Shown here: one piece after another, positions 24,185-34,939 of the stretch | How positions within the stretch are numbered: the first letter of the stretch is position 1 | Layout of the letters: each line of letters begins with the position of its first letter | Origin: Beroe forskalii | Taxonomy: Eukaryota > Ctenophora > Nuda > Beroida > Beroidae | NCBI GenBank assembly: GCA_011033025.1 | Contig: WFMF01000120.1 | Span: 391,101 to 455,100 of the forward strand | Reading direction: 5' to 3' | Length of the DNA stretch: 64,000 bases | Translations under genes and position numbers: made by a program | The notes under the pieces: model-generated | Database searches by the model: none | Told to the model about the DNA's origin: nothing | Seen by the model: only the letters and a program-made list of their open reading frames with translations

Positions 24185-24715
24185 CTCCAAAATGGGGCAG
24201 GTATTGAGAACAAGGATATGTCTTACATGTAAGGTGTTGGATAATGAATCAACCTAGAATAGTAGGATACACAAGTATAACATCAACACTTATAACATCA
24301 GCAATAATATATAAAATTTCTAAAAAACTTAGTCAATCACATAGCTTAAAGTCACATAGCTAAATAGTCAATATATTTCCTATACAGTAGGAAGCAAAAA
24401 AGTCTAATATGGCGTTTTATGGTACAAAAACCCATTTTATAGCCGAAATTCAAGGTTGTCAGGAGTTATAAATCTTGACATTGGTCATGATATAAAGTTA
24501 CGAATGCAGCAATTTTGAACCGCTATGGCATGCTAAGTTTCATGAGTAAATTACCTACTTAACAAATTCTTGTCCACCTCTGAATGCAAAATGTAATTGT
24601 AATATTTTTGCTTCCTGTGGAATCTGTGCAAGAATTTCACATGACTGCATGAGAAAAAGCAGTTCTCAGTAATATGGCCATAGATTGATGTTAATTGTTT
24701 CATTGTAATTGTATC
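24185..24715. other. Intergenic, no gene seen
   Basis: AT-rich DNA between a MITE-like hairpin and the copia 5' LTR. Nothing recognisable. Confidence 0.4.
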
Positions 24716-25828
24716 TGTTAATATTCCTGACTTCAAGTTACCTCTTTATGACTTGAATTGATATATTATGTTTATCTCTGAATTACCCCATCTATCTCTT
24801 GATAGTGACATGACCGGAAACCACTGTGAGAGAAGCTCGATGACGTGGTGAACAGGCTTGGGTGAAGTCGAGGTACTAAGTGAGTACAGTCGGATCTGAG
24901 TCTGCTGTCAGAAGAAGTTGCGGACGTACCTGGCAGGCAGTGAGGGGATCGTCGTGTGCTACTAGGGTGAAGATCAGGGACTAAGTGACTGTTACCAGTA
25001 TCGGATTGGCTGTCTTTCAAGTGGTAAGTGAAAGTTCGTTGATTCAGAGATCTGTTCAAGATAGTGGGTATTTGTTATAGAATTTAACAACACTGATTCT
25101 ATAATAAATTTATGATATCAAATTTATTGATATACTTTTACCTACTGTACCCAGGTTTTTTTATTCTATTGTTGTGTGGCACACTACAGAACTAAAGATA
25201 CTCAACAGTGATCTACTAACAACCCTGGAGATTGGATTGATAACTACAACCTGTTTATCAATTTGCTTCGATAGTTCTAATTCAACTTTTACTACTAATC
25301 TCATTCCTACACTTCTCATATCCATCATTCTGACATGGAGTCCTAATTGGATTGAGTTTATCATTGATTCTTGGATATCAGTTATTTGTGTATCTGAGAA
25401 GATAACCATCTTGGAATTGTTAGTGCACCTGAGTGTACTATTACCCTACATTAAACTATCCTTGGAGAAGTTACTTGTACTCCAAGTGAATCAATCTAAC
25501 TTATTCTATCTGAAGGATAGACTTCAACCAAATTGTGTCAACAACCATATTGTGTGTGATTTGATATCGATTGAATATATTATTGTGTGGAATCTGGTTT
25601 TACAGATTCAGATTTATATTTATACTTGTGAGAGAGTTCAGAGTTCACTTTCACCGATCACAATTCACCGAGTGAGATCATTGATTGGTATTTACATTGA
25701 TTCATATTCACTTTATAGTTTTATATTCTTGAATAAAACTATCGTGAGTTCATTGATCTACACTTCTCTGTATAGCTATACCCTGCCCCCAAACTATACT
25801 TATAACAGTAGTAGCACCACTTTTAACA
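24716..25828 (+). repeat. Copia 5' long terminal repeat (1113 bp)
   Basis: Begins tgttaatattcctgac and ends cacttttaaca, giving the usual TG...CA termini within a short inverted tgtta/taaca. The same sequence recurs at 31438-32544. It carries the promoter by family rule; a tataataaatttat stretch at about 25098-25112 is a possible TATA-like element, not verified. Confidence 0.93.
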
Positions 25829-25846
25829 GTGATAGCAGGAAGTTAA
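25829..25846 (+). other. Candidate primer-binding site
   Basis: The bases right after the LTR, gtgatagcaggaagtta, resemble the start of the complement of animal initiator tRNA-Met (tgRtagcag) over about nine positions, offset by one base. The match then fails, so the tRNA assignment is tentative. Confidence 0.35.
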
Positions 25847-25862
25847 CAAAGGTTCATCGATC

Positions 25863-28800
25863 ATGGGAGGTGAAAAAGTTCCAGTGCTCAAAGATGGCTC
25901 CAGCTATACAGATTGGAAGAAGAAGGTCAAAATCTGGGAAATGGGGACTGAAGTAAAGAAGCAGCATCGTGCCGCTAAACTAGTGATGCACATGTCAGGT
26001 AAGCCTGAAGATGTAGCCATCCAGTTGGATCCCGAAAAGTTGGGTGCTGAAGATGGTGTTAAAGTGCTCTTAGTTGAACTAGATAAGCTGTATGAAGAGG
26101 ATAAGACTCAGTCAATTTTCCAAGCAATTGACATGTTCAACTCATACAGAAGACCAAAATCAAGTACTATTGATGAGTACATTCGTGAGTTTCAACAGAG
26201 GTACAAGGCCATTTGCCAACTGATTGGTAAAGCAAGTTTGTATGATGATGGAATACTTGCCTACCTACTTTTAAATCAAGCAAATTTGGATAATGAACAG
26301 CAACGCTTGATTCGTGCTACAATCACTGACCTGACATACGAGAACATGGAGAAAGCGCTCAAGAGAACCTATGGTGAGAATCTTAGTGCTTCAAGTTCTT
26401 CAAGCAGTTTGTCTTCTGGAAAAAGCTACAATTACCAGCCGGAATCTTCAAGCTCAGCTATAATCAAACAAGAACCAGTATTCTACCAAGATTCTGGTAG
26501 CCCAATCCCTAGACAAAGATCATACCACAGTGACAGCCAGATGTATGATAACACTGATGATATATTCTATCAGGATGACATTCACTATGATGAAAATGAT
26601 GCTTCAGCTACTGATGAACCTGCTCAGCAAGATTATATTTTCATCAATGGTTGCTACTATCAGAAACCCTACAAACCTCCTTACAAGTTCCACAACCAAA
26701 GACATGGAAATGGAAATCATCAGTACAGACCATATCAGAGATCTCAACAAAACAGAGGTTTTCAAAGACCCCCAACCAATCACAATTTTCCCAGACAATC
26801 ACCACCAGCTGACCCAGAAAAGAAGAGACGTCCATGTTACATCTGTGGATCAGAAGATCATTGGATTAAAGACTGTCCACATAACACCTACCATCAAAAG
26901 ACCAGAACAAGCTTCAGTACTAGTAAAGTGACATTCTTCAAGTCAGATTTCACTCTTAATGAAGAAGGAACTACATTTCTCATAGGTGAAACCACAAACA
27001 AGGCACTCTTGGACACAGGTGCATCCTCGACAGTTTGTGGAAAGACTTGGTTCAAAGTATATGAAGAATCCCTCACTGACTTAGAGAAAGCAGAAATCCA
27101 CTCTGAGAAAGGATCCAAATCCTTCAAGTTTGGAGATGGAGAAGCAGTCACCGCTCTTGAGAAGAAGATCATACCCATTACAATATGTGGGAAAGACATG
27201 TTACTTACAGTTCATGTTGTGGATAATGATGTGCCACTTCTTTTGTCAAGAGAATCCATGAAAAACATGAAGCTCATCATTGACATGGAAGCTGACAAAG
27301 TGTACATGGGAGATGGTGAAGAGAACCTGCAAATTACCAAATCTGGACATGTTGTGATACCAATTGGAAGATGTGGAGACAAATTTCCTGAAGAGTCAAA
27401 GGAGATTGAGTCAACATTCATGATTAATCCAGATGATACCAAAAAATGTGCAGCTCATTTGCATCGATACTTTGCACATAGCTCTGCCAACAAGCTGAAA
27501 CCCTTCATCACTGCAGCTAATCTTCCTAATGGGAAAGATATCATTGAAACCTTGGAGAAGCTTGACAAGACATGTGAGTTTTGTCTCAAGCACAAGTCAA
27601 GAGTGAAGCCTCACAGAAAGGTTGGTATCCCTCAAGGATCAATGTTCAATGAACTTGTTGCAATTGACTTGAAAATGTTGAAGTGTGGTACTTGGATAGT
27701 ACACCTCATTGACACTGTGACAAGATTCTCTGCTGCTGCAAGAATCGAAAATAAGAGTGCAGAAGAAATTCTGACGAAGATATTTCAAAATTGGATTTCA
27801 ATTTTTGGAAGATTTGTTAAGTTGATCTCAGACAATGGAGGAGAGTTTGTTAATAATGAGTTTAACAACATGTGTTCACTCCTAGATATTGAAATTGTAA
27901 CTTCACCAGCAGAATCACCTTGGTGTAATGGAACAGTGGAACGCCACAATGGGTTACTAGCTCAGATGATTGAAGCTATCATGGATGACACAGGCTGCAA
28001 TGTTGACATAGCCATTGCATGGGCCATGAATGCTAAGAATTCATTGAACAATGTATTTGGATTTAGTCCTTATCAGCTCGTTATGGGAAGGAATCCAGAA
28101 GTTCCAGACATTCTAACATACAACAATCTTCCAGCACTGAACAGCTATACAGCTAGTCAGATCACAGCTGACCACCTGAATGCTATGGAAACAGCTAGGA
28201 AGAAGTTCATCGAGTTAGAGAACAGTAGTAGATTCAGACGTGTACTTCAAGAAAGAGTGACAGAAGCTAATGAAGAGAGATACATCAGTGGTGACCAGGT
28301 ATACTTCAAGAGGCAAAAGACTGGTTGGCAAGGACCTGCTACAGTTGTAGGACAGATTGGAAATCAAGTTCTACTGAAGCATGGCGGAATGCTTATCAGA
28401 ATGCATCCCTGTAAAATTGTTCTAAAGGCTAAAGCAGATGGACAAGTTGAAAAAGCTCAAGTTGACACACAGAGACACAGACAAAGATCATCAGACCTCC
28501 AAAGACCATGTTCAGTTGATGACAGAAGACAAAGACCATGTTCAGTTGATGACAGAAGACAAAGATCAAGTTCAGTTGATGACATAAGACAAAGATCAAG
28601 CCCAGTTGATGAGGGAAGACAAAGAGCATATTCAGTTGATGAAAGAAGACAAAGACAAAGATCTGATGACGAACAAAGACAAAGACAAAGATCAGATGAC
28701 GACCAAAGACAAAGGCAAAGATCTGATGACGACCAAAGACAAAGGCAAAGATCAGATGACGACCAAAGACAAAGATCTGATGACGACCAAAGACAAAGGC

Positions 28801-31145
28801 AAAGATCAGATGACGACCAAAGACAAAGACAAAGATCAGATGACGACCAAAGACAAAGGCAAAGATCAGTTGACGACCAAAGGCAAAGATTAGTTGACGA
28901 CCAAAGACAAAGATCTGTTGACGACCAAAGACAAAGATCTGCTGACGACCAAAGACAAAGATCTGCTGACGACCAAAGGCAAAGACCAGACTCAGAATCT
29001 CTTAAACAGACTTCATCAGAATCTCACAGACTGGATAAAAGACCATCTAAAGACCTTCAAACCCACAAAGATCTAGAGACGTTCAAAGACCAAAGACCCT
29101 TCAAAGACCATGAGACTTACAAAGACCAAAGACCCCCCAAAGACCATAGTTCTTTCAAAGACAGAAGACAAAGACATTCATCTTGCAGTTCATCATCATC
29201 ATCAGAGTCAGAGAAACATGATTCAAAAGCAGAGATACCTGATCACAGGTTTGGAGATCATGAAGATGTCACACCCTTCACTGAGGAGAGAGAACAAACT
29301 ATGGACTTACCATCACCCACAACTGGAAATGGAGAGAACTCTGATCATGACAACTGGAGTGTTGTTAGTGATTATGGAAGTACATCAAAAGTTTCTTTGA
29401 AAAAAGGTGACGTCATTAGATACCGTGAATCTGCTGATGCAGATTGGGAGAAAGCACTAGTGATGAGTCGTGCAGGAAAAGCTTCTGGGAAGCATAAGAA
29501 TACTTTCAACATTCTTAAAGATGGTGCTGAAGACCAAACTCAAGTCAATGTTGATCACAATGCTGTTGATAAATTGACTTCTGAGGTTACTGATCAAGTT
29601 ATGCTTATTGAAGAAGACTCAGAAATTCTTGTGGTGAATAGTCCTGAGGATCCAAAAGTGACTAAAGCTAAGGCAGCTGAAATTCAAAAGTTCAAAGAGT
29701 TCAATGTGTACAAAGAAGTGAAAGATATTGGTCAGTCGACAATATCTACCAGATGGGTAGTGACCCATAAAGGAGAAGTTGTTAAAGCTCGTCTAGTAGC
29801 TAGAGGTTTCGAGGAATTTTCCTATGCCCAGTGTGATGCTCCTACAGTGACAAAACCTTGTTTGAGAATGGCATTCTTCATTGCAAGTAGCAATAGATGG
29901 AATGTGGAGTCATTAGATGTGACAAGTGCATTCTTACAGTCAGATGACATTGTTAGAGAAGTCTATATCAAGCCTCCTGCTGATATAAGAACTTCAGGAG
30001 TTATATGGTTGCTAAAGAAGCCATTGTATGGTCTTGGTGAGAGTGCAAGGCTATGGTACATGACATTGAAGAGACAGCTTATTGAATTAGGATGTAAGAT
30101 GTCAATGCTTGACAAATCAGTTTTCTTGTATTTTGGCAACAGCAACAAGTTGCAAGGACTTGTAGTTACTCATGTGGATGATTTGTTCTATGCTGGAGGA
30201 ACAAATTTCAAGAAGAACATCATTCAACCAATCCTCAATACGTTCAAGATCAGTAGAATGAAGACAGGCGTATTTGTTTATCTTGGTTGGTCGGTTCGAC
30301 AAGAAGATGAATACATATCAGTTGATCAGAATGACTATGCTAGGATGATAAAGCCTACTACTGTTGCTCCTAGTAGGAAGAAAGCATTGGATGATAATTT
30401 GACAAAGGATGAACAGAAAGAGTACCAGAGCATGCTTGGAAAACTTCTATGGTTAAGCTCACAGACCAGACCTGATCTAAGCTATGATACTATGGAACAT
30501 TCCACACTTGGAAAGAATCCTAAAGTGAAAGATCTCCTGTCAATCAACAAAGTGTGTAAGAAAGTTTGTGAAGGACACAAACAGATTGTGTTTAGAGCCA
30601 TGGACCTGCAGAAAGATCATCTTCAGATTTTGTTTTATTCTGATGCCTCTTTAGGGAATTTACCTGACAGGAAGAGTAGTGGTAGAGGATACTTTGTTTT
30701 CGTGACAAATGGTAAAGTTGTTGTACCGATTTCTTGGTCAAGTAACAAAGTGAAAAGGGTTGTACATTCTGTGTTTGGTGCTGAGACACTAGGATGTGTT
30801 GATGGAGCTGCTGCAGCCATCAATGTTCGACAGCAGTTGTCAGAGATGCTGTACAATAACCCTCGATCAGAGATCATTCCTATAGTTGGACTTGTTGATT
30901 CCAAACAGTTAAGTGATTCTATTGTCTCGACAACCCAATGTCAAGACCAGAGAGTACGTTTGGATATAGCTGAATTACAAGAGAGTATTGCAAGTGGAGA
31001 AATTGATAGAATATCTTGGATACCTACATCTGAGATGTTAGCTGATAGTTTAACCAAGAAAGGAGCATGTACTAAGAAATTATGTGATGCCATGGAAATG
31101 GGTTACATAAGAGGACTTGAAAACTATTTAACTGTGAATGATTAA
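25863..31145 (+). CDS. Ty1/copia Gag-Pol polyprotein, intact
   Basis: One uninterrupted frame of 1760 residues. Gag occupies about 1-345 and ends with a CX2CX4HX4C zinc knuckle at about 325-338. The aspartic protease has DTGAS at 384. Integrase has the His/Cys zinc region ending CEFC at 571 and a catalytic triad D602, D657, E693, the last two with 35 residues between them. Residues about 870-1045 are a low-complexity Arg/Gln/Asp/Ser repeat. Reverse transcriptase covers about 1270-1500 with VDD at 1438-1440 in place of the common YVDD. RNase H has SDAS at about 1593-1596 and a DSKQ motif further on. The gene makes the particle and enzymes for reverse transcription and insertion. There is no frameshift between gag and pol, as usual for Copia. 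Every catalytic residue I can locate is present, so it could be active or recently active. Start chosen at the first ATG after the LTR. Confidence 0.95.
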   Translation: MGGEKVPVLKDGSSYTDWKKKVKIWEMGTEVKKQHRAAKLVMHMSGKPEDVAIQLDPEKLGAEDGVKVLLVELDKLYEEDKTQSIFQAIDMFNSYRRPKSSTIDEYIREFQQRYKAICQLIGKASLYDDGILAYLLLNQANLDNEQQRLIRATITDLTYENMEKALKRTYGENLSASSSSSSLSSGKSYNYQPESSSSAIIKQEPVFYQDSGSPIPRQRSYHSDSQMYDNTDDIFYQDDIHYDENDASATDEPAQQDYIFINGCYYQKPYKPPYKFHNQRHGNGNHQYRPYQRSQQNRGFQRPPTNHNFPRQSPPADPEKKRRPCYICGSEDHWIKDCPHNTYHQKTRTSFSTSKVTFFKSDFTLNEEGTTFLIGETTNKALLDTGASSTVCGKTWFKVYEESLTDLEKAEIHSEKGSKSFKFGDGEAVTALEKKIIPITICGKDMLLTVHVVDNDVPLLLSRESMKNMKLIIDMEADKVYMGDGEENLQITKSGHVVIPIGRCGDKFPEESKEIESTFMINPDDTKKCAAHLHRYFAHSSANKLKPFITAANLPNGKDIIETLEKLDKTCEFCLKHKSRVKPHRKVGIPQGSMFNELVAIDLKMLKCGTWIVHLIDTVTRFSAAARIENKSAEEILTKIFQNWISIFGRFVKLISDNGGEFVNNEFNNMCSLLDIEIVTSPAESPWCNGTVERHNGLLAQMIEAIMDDTGCNVDIAIAWAMNAKNSLNNVFGFSPYQLVMGRNPEVPDILTYNNLPALNSYTASQITADHLNAMETARKKFIELENSSRFRRVLQERVTEANEERYISGDQVYFKRQKTGWQGPATVVGQIGNQVLLKHGGMLIRMHPCKIVLKAKADGQVEKAQVDTQRHRQRSSDLQRPCSVDDRRQRPCSVDDRRQRSSSVDDIRQRSSPVDEGRQRAYSVDERRQRQRSDDEQRQRQRSDDDQRQRQRSDDDQRQRQRSDDDQRQRSDDDQRQRQRSDDDQRQRQRSDDDQRQRQRSVDDQRQRLVDDQRQRSVDDQRQRSADDQRQRSADDQRQRPDSESLKQTSSESHRLDKRPSKDLQTHKDLETFKDQRPFKDHETYKDQRPPKDHSSFKDRRQRHSSCSSSSSSESEKHDSKAEIPDHRFGDHEDVTPFTEEREQTMDLPSPTTGNGENSDHDNWSVVSDYGSTSKVSLKKGDVIRYRESADADWEKALVMSRAGKASGKHKNTFNILKDGAEDQTQVNVDHNAVDKLTSEVTDQVMLIEEDSEILVVNSPEDPKVTKAKAAEIQKFKEFNVYKEVKDIGQSTISTRWVVTHKGEVVKARLVARGFEEFSYAQCDAPTVTKPCLRMAFFIASSNRWNVESLDVTSAFLQSDDIVREVYIKPPADIRTSGVIWLLKKPLYGLGESARLWYMTLKRQLIELGCKMSMLDKSVFLYFGNSNKLQGLVVTHVDDLFYAGGTNFKKNIIQPILNTFKISRMKTGVFVYLGWSVRQEDEYISVDQNDYARMIKPTTVAPSRKKALDDNLTKDEQKEYQSMLGKLLWLSSQTRPDLSYDTMEHSTLGKNPKVKDLLSINKVCKKVCEGHKQIVFRAMDLQKDHLQILFYSDASLGNLPDRKSSGRGYFVFVTNGKVVVPISWSSNKVKRVVHSVFGAETLGCVDGAAAAINVRQQLSEMLYNNPRSEIIPIVGLVDSKQLSDSIVSTTQCQDQRVRLDIAELQESIASGEIDRISWIPTSEMLADSLTKKGACTKKLCDAMEMGYIRGLENYLTVND
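28480..29000 (+). repeat. Coding repeat in the copia polyprotein
   Basis: About 18 in-frame copies of a 21-33 bp unit encoding variants of DDQRQRQRSD. They lie between the integrase and reverse transcriptase, a linker that is normally variable. Unit lengths are all multiples of three, so copy-number change has not broken the frame. Confidence 0.9.
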
Positions 31146-31179
31146 TCAAAACACTGAGTTTTGAATGCTTGTCAATGAC

Positions 31180-31335
31180 AATATAGTTGACCATTTATTG
31201 TCACAGACAATTTTGTTTGCCAAAGATTTGTTAAAGAATGTTAAAGACAACTTGGATTGTTAAAGACTGTTAAAGACAACTTGGATTGCTAAAGACTGTT
31301 AAAGACAACTTGGATTGCTAAAGATTGTCAAAGAC
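31180..31335 (+). repeat. ~32-bp tandem repeat in the copia 3' untranslated region
   Basis: Three to four copies of ttaaagacaacttggattg followed by ctaaagactg. It lies between the polyprotein stop and the poly-A run. Confidence 0.8.
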
Positions 31336-31384
31336 CCGGTATTTTAAACTGTTTTATTGTTAACCAACACCTGGTTAACATCTT

Positions 31385-31385
<1 letters not shown>

Positions 31386-31421
<36 letters not shown>

Positions 31422-31437
31422 AAGAAAAGAGGGGGAA
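31386..31437 (+). other. Poly-A run and polypurine tract before the 3' LTR
   Basis: 34 consecutive A residues at 31386-31419 are followed by gaaagaaaagagggggaa, which ends exactly at the 3' LTR. A purine run at this place primes plus-strand DNA synthesis in LTR elements. Confidence 0.85.
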
Positions 31438-32544
31438 TGTTAATATTCCTGACTTCAAGTTACCTCTTTATGACTTGAATTGATATATTATGTTTATCTC
31501 TGAATTACCCCATCTATCTCTTGATAGTGACATGACCGGAAACCACTGTGAGAGAAGCTCGATGACGTGGTGAACAGGCTTGGGTGAAGTCGAGGTACTA
31601 AGTGAGTACAGTCGGATCTGAGTCTGCTGTCAGAAGAAGTTGCGGACGTACCTGGCAGGCAGTGAGGGATCGTCGTGTGCTACTAGGGTGAAGATCAGGG
31701 ACTAAGTGACTGTTACCAGTATCGGATTGGCTGGTTCAAGTGGTAAGTGAAAGTTCGTTGATTCAGAGATCTGTTCAAGATAGTGGGTATTTGTTATAGA
31801 ATTTAACAACACTGATTCTATAATAAATTTATGATATCAAATTTATTGATATACTTTTACCTACCCAGGTTTTTTTATTCTATTGTTGTGTGGCACACTA
31901 CAGAACTAAAGATACTCAACAGTGATCTACTAACAACCCTGGAGATTGGATTGATAACTACAACCTGTTTATCAATTTGCTTCGATAGTTCTAATTCAAC
32001 TTTTACTACTAATCTCATTCCTACACTTCTCATATCCATCATTCTGACATGGAGTCCTAATTGGATTGAGTTTATCATTGATTCTTGGATATCAGTTATT
32101 TGTGTATCTGAGAAGATAACCATCTTGGAATTGTTAGTGCACCTGAGTGTACTATTACCCTACATTAAACTATCCTTTTGGAGAAGTTATTTGTACTCCA
32201 AGTGAATCAATCTAACTTATTCTATCTGAAGGATAGACTTCAACCAAATTGTGTCAACAACCATATTGTGTGTGATTTGATATCGATTGAATATATTATT
32301 GTGTGGAATCTGGTTTTACAGATTCAGATTTATATTTATACTTGTGAGAGAGTTCAGAGTTCACTTTCACTGATCACAATTCACCGAGTGAGATCATTGA
32401 TTGGTATTTACATTGATTCATATTCACTTTATAGTTTTATATTCTTGAATAAAACTATCGTGAGTTCATTGATCTACACTTCTCTGTATAGCTATACCCT
32501 GCCCCCAAACTATACTTATAACAGTAGTAGCACCACTTTTAACA
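31438..32544 (+). repeat. Copia 3' long terminal repeat (1107 bp)
   Basis: Near-identical to 24716-25828. Differences seen are small: one G fewer near 31668, gtcttt/ggtt near 31733, a five-base tgtac gap near 31863, tt insertion near 32175 and a C/T near 32372. It ends ttttaaca and abuts satellite DNA. Confidence 0.93.
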
Positions 32545-33575
32545 GTTTGGAGCGTAGTGGAGACTGAGTGGAGCCTAGTGGAGGCTGAGTGGAGCCTACT
32601 GGAGACTGAGTGGAGCCTAGTTGATGCTGGGTGTCGCGTAAAAGAGGCTGAGTGGAGCCTAAAGGTGGCCGTGTGGAGCCTTATGGAGGCTGAGTGGAGG
32701 CTAGTGGTCAGTGGACTAGTGTAGGCTGAGTGGAGGCTATTGGAGGCTGAGTGGAGTCTAGTGGAAGCTGAGTGGAGCCTAGAGGAGGCTGTTTGAAGCC
32801 TAGTGTAGGCTATTGGAGGCTAATTGGAGCCTAGTGGAGGGAGAATGGAGCCCCTTGGAGACTTTTCGAGGCTGAGTGGTGCCTAGTGGAGGCTGTGTGG
32901 ACTGTGGAGCCTAGTGGAGGCTGAGTGGAGCCTAGTGGACTAGTGGAGGCTGAGTGGAGAGGTGGAGTCTAGTGGAAGCTGAGTGAAGCCTAGTGGAGGC
33001 TGAGAGAACGCTGAGTGGAGCCAAGTGAAGGCTGATTAGAGCCTACTGGAAACTGAGTGGAGCCGAGTGGAGGCTGTTTGGAGCGTAGTGGAGGCTGAGT
33101 GGAGGCTGGGTGGAGGCTGGATGTCGCCTAGTGGAGGCTGAGTGGAGCCTAATGGAGGCTGTGTGGAGCCTAGTGGACTAGTGGAGGCTGAGTGGAGGCT
33201 AGTGGTCAGTGGAGGCTAGTGGAGGCTGATTGGAGCCTAGTGGAGGAAGAATGGAGCCTAGTGGAGGAAGAGTGGAGCCTAGTGGAGGAAGAATGGATCC
33301 TAGTGCAGTCTGATTGGAGACTATTCGAGGCTGATTGGTGCCCAATGGAGACTGAATGAAGCCTAGTGGTCCAGTGGAGGCTGAGTGCAGCCTAGTGGAG
33401 GCTGTGTGGAGCCTAGTGGACTAATGGAGGCTGAGTGGAGCCTAGTGGAGGCTGTGTGGAGCTTAGTGGAGTCCAGTGGACTAGTGGAGGCTGAGTGGAG
33501 CCTAGTGGAGGCTGAGCGGAGGCTAGTGGAGGCTGAGTGGAACCTAGTGAAAGCTGAGTGGAGGATAGTTGGAGC
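32545..33575. repeat. 21-bp satellite abutting the copia 3' LTR
   Basis: About 45-50 imperfect copies of gtggaggctgagtggagccta and variants, some with ctagtgga duplications. Unit length is irregular and there is no conserved reading frame. It starts immediately after the LTR end. Confidence 0.9.
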
Positions 33576-33659
33576 TGTCTGAAAGTTTGAATCTATAAAC
33601 TGCTTTTAAAATTAATATAAGGAATTATTGCACATTTTACCAGTTTCAGCACGAAATTT

Positions 33660-33985
33660 TGTTTAATATGGAGGCCAAGCCTCCAAAATTTGGCTATTTA
33701 ATAGCCTCCACTTGCCTCCATTAGCCTTCATATTAAAGCTTTAGCCTCCATGAATATGTTATGATTCAGTTTCTGTGTCCGAGACCTTTATTCTTCAGTG
33801 GAGGCTAAACCAAAATATTACCTCCATGGAGGCTTATGGAGGCTGATTAGCCTCCACAGTAGAGGCTTTTTTTCGAAAATTAGCCTGCCTAACCCATTAG
33901 CCTCCATGTCCATGGAGGCTAATGGCTTATTTTTGAAATTAGCCTCAATTCAGCCTCCATGGATGCTAATGGAGGCTAATTTTGG
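33660..33985. repeat. Inverted array of cctccat / atggaggct words
   Basis: Repeats of agcctccat alternate with atggaggctaat on the same strand, so the region can form many short hairpins. It shares the ggaggct core with the preceding 21-bp satellite and is probably related. Confidence 0.75.
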
Positions 33986-34311
33986 TCATATTCCTGTGGT
34001 ACAATTTTGCCGGTGACGCGTTATCTGATGAACTGGTAGTAGATGGTAGATACATGGATCCATTCTTTATAATTATAAACATCTCTTTTCTTGAACCGAA
34101 AGGTCCTCGAAGATTATAACCCAGGTCCTTTAGGATACCTTTTTTTAAAAAGCGAGGCTTGCAGAGGGAATTTCCAGACGTGGAACCAGTAAAGCCTTGA
34201 AGGGGAAATTCTGAATGAAAATTCAGCATTAGAAATCGATTCAGCTCCTTTGAAAACCATTATGCACATGTACTGCATGCACTGTGAACAAGAAATCAGA
34301 AATAACAAAAT

Positions 34312-34446
34312 TTTTGGGTTATTTTTGGCAAACTTTGGCAAATTTTGGCAAACTTTGGCAAACTATGGCAAACTTTGGCAAACACTTTTTTTGGCAAACT
34401 CCAAAAAAAGTGGAAGCGTTTGCCAAAGTTTGCCAAAGTTTGCCTT
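34312..34446. repeat. 10-bp repeat of ttggcaaact with inverted copies
   Basis: About nine copies of aaactttggc on the plus strand are followed by three inverted copies (gtttgccaaa), then a run of ten C. The two halves could pair as a hairpin. Confidence 0.85.
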
Positions 34447-34939
34447 ACCCCCCCCCCCTAACTTAACATAATATTTCCTACAACGCATTTTCAACATTCT
34501 GCAAAAACAGATTACTTTATTTAAGACACTCCTACTTGTGAGCCCAAATCAAAATTTAAAGTTAACTTTATCAGATTAAATTCATTATTAAATTCAACAG
34601 GCACAACAGACAGTGAAGATAAGATAAGATAAGATAATATTTTTGTCATATGACAACACGACTGGATACAATTCCTCGCCACACTTATTCTTTCATCATG
34701 CACCCTAACAAGGTACTTGAAATACAACAATAAGTTAAAAAACATGAACATTGTACCACAAGTAGGTACCAATAATAAATAACATACAGGCAGGCTCATT
34801 ACATCATAATATACATACAGGTATAAGCTTGCATTCTGCCACAAAATTACTGATCTGCTATTATAAGGTTATGATAACATATCAAATTTAAAAATACAAG
34901 AAACATAATCTGAGAAAATGATCACAGTATAAGAATGAT

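Larger units (their letters stand above)
24716..32544 (+). mobile_element. Full-length Ty1/copia LTR retrotransposon
   Basis: Two direct LTRs of about 1.1 kb flank a single long polyprotein frame whose domain order (gag, protease, integrase, reverse transcriptase, RNase H) is the Ty1/copia order. The polypurine tract is before the 3' LTR and a primer-site candidate follows the 5' LTR. Only a handful of differences separate the LTRs, so insertion is recent. The five bases before the 5' LTR (gtatc) and after the 3' LTR (gtttg) do not match; a target duplication is therefore absent or altered, and the 3' flank is satellite DNA while the 5' flank is not. Confidence 0.95.

Noticed and set aside
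25174..25956. 260-codon hydrophobic frame in the 5' LTR
   Set aside because: It lies wholly in LTR and leader DNA, is mirrored in the 3' LTR, has no recognisable domain, and overlaps the polyprotein start in another frame.
28429..29076. Additional frames inside the copia repeat linker (Lys/Asp-rich on plus, Val/Phe-rich on minus)
   Set aside because: Out-of-frame shadows of the coding repeat; the main polyprotein frame is uninterrupted.
34250..34471. Plus-strand frame rich in GKLWQT repeats
   Set aside because: Translation of the 10-bp ttggcaaact repeat.
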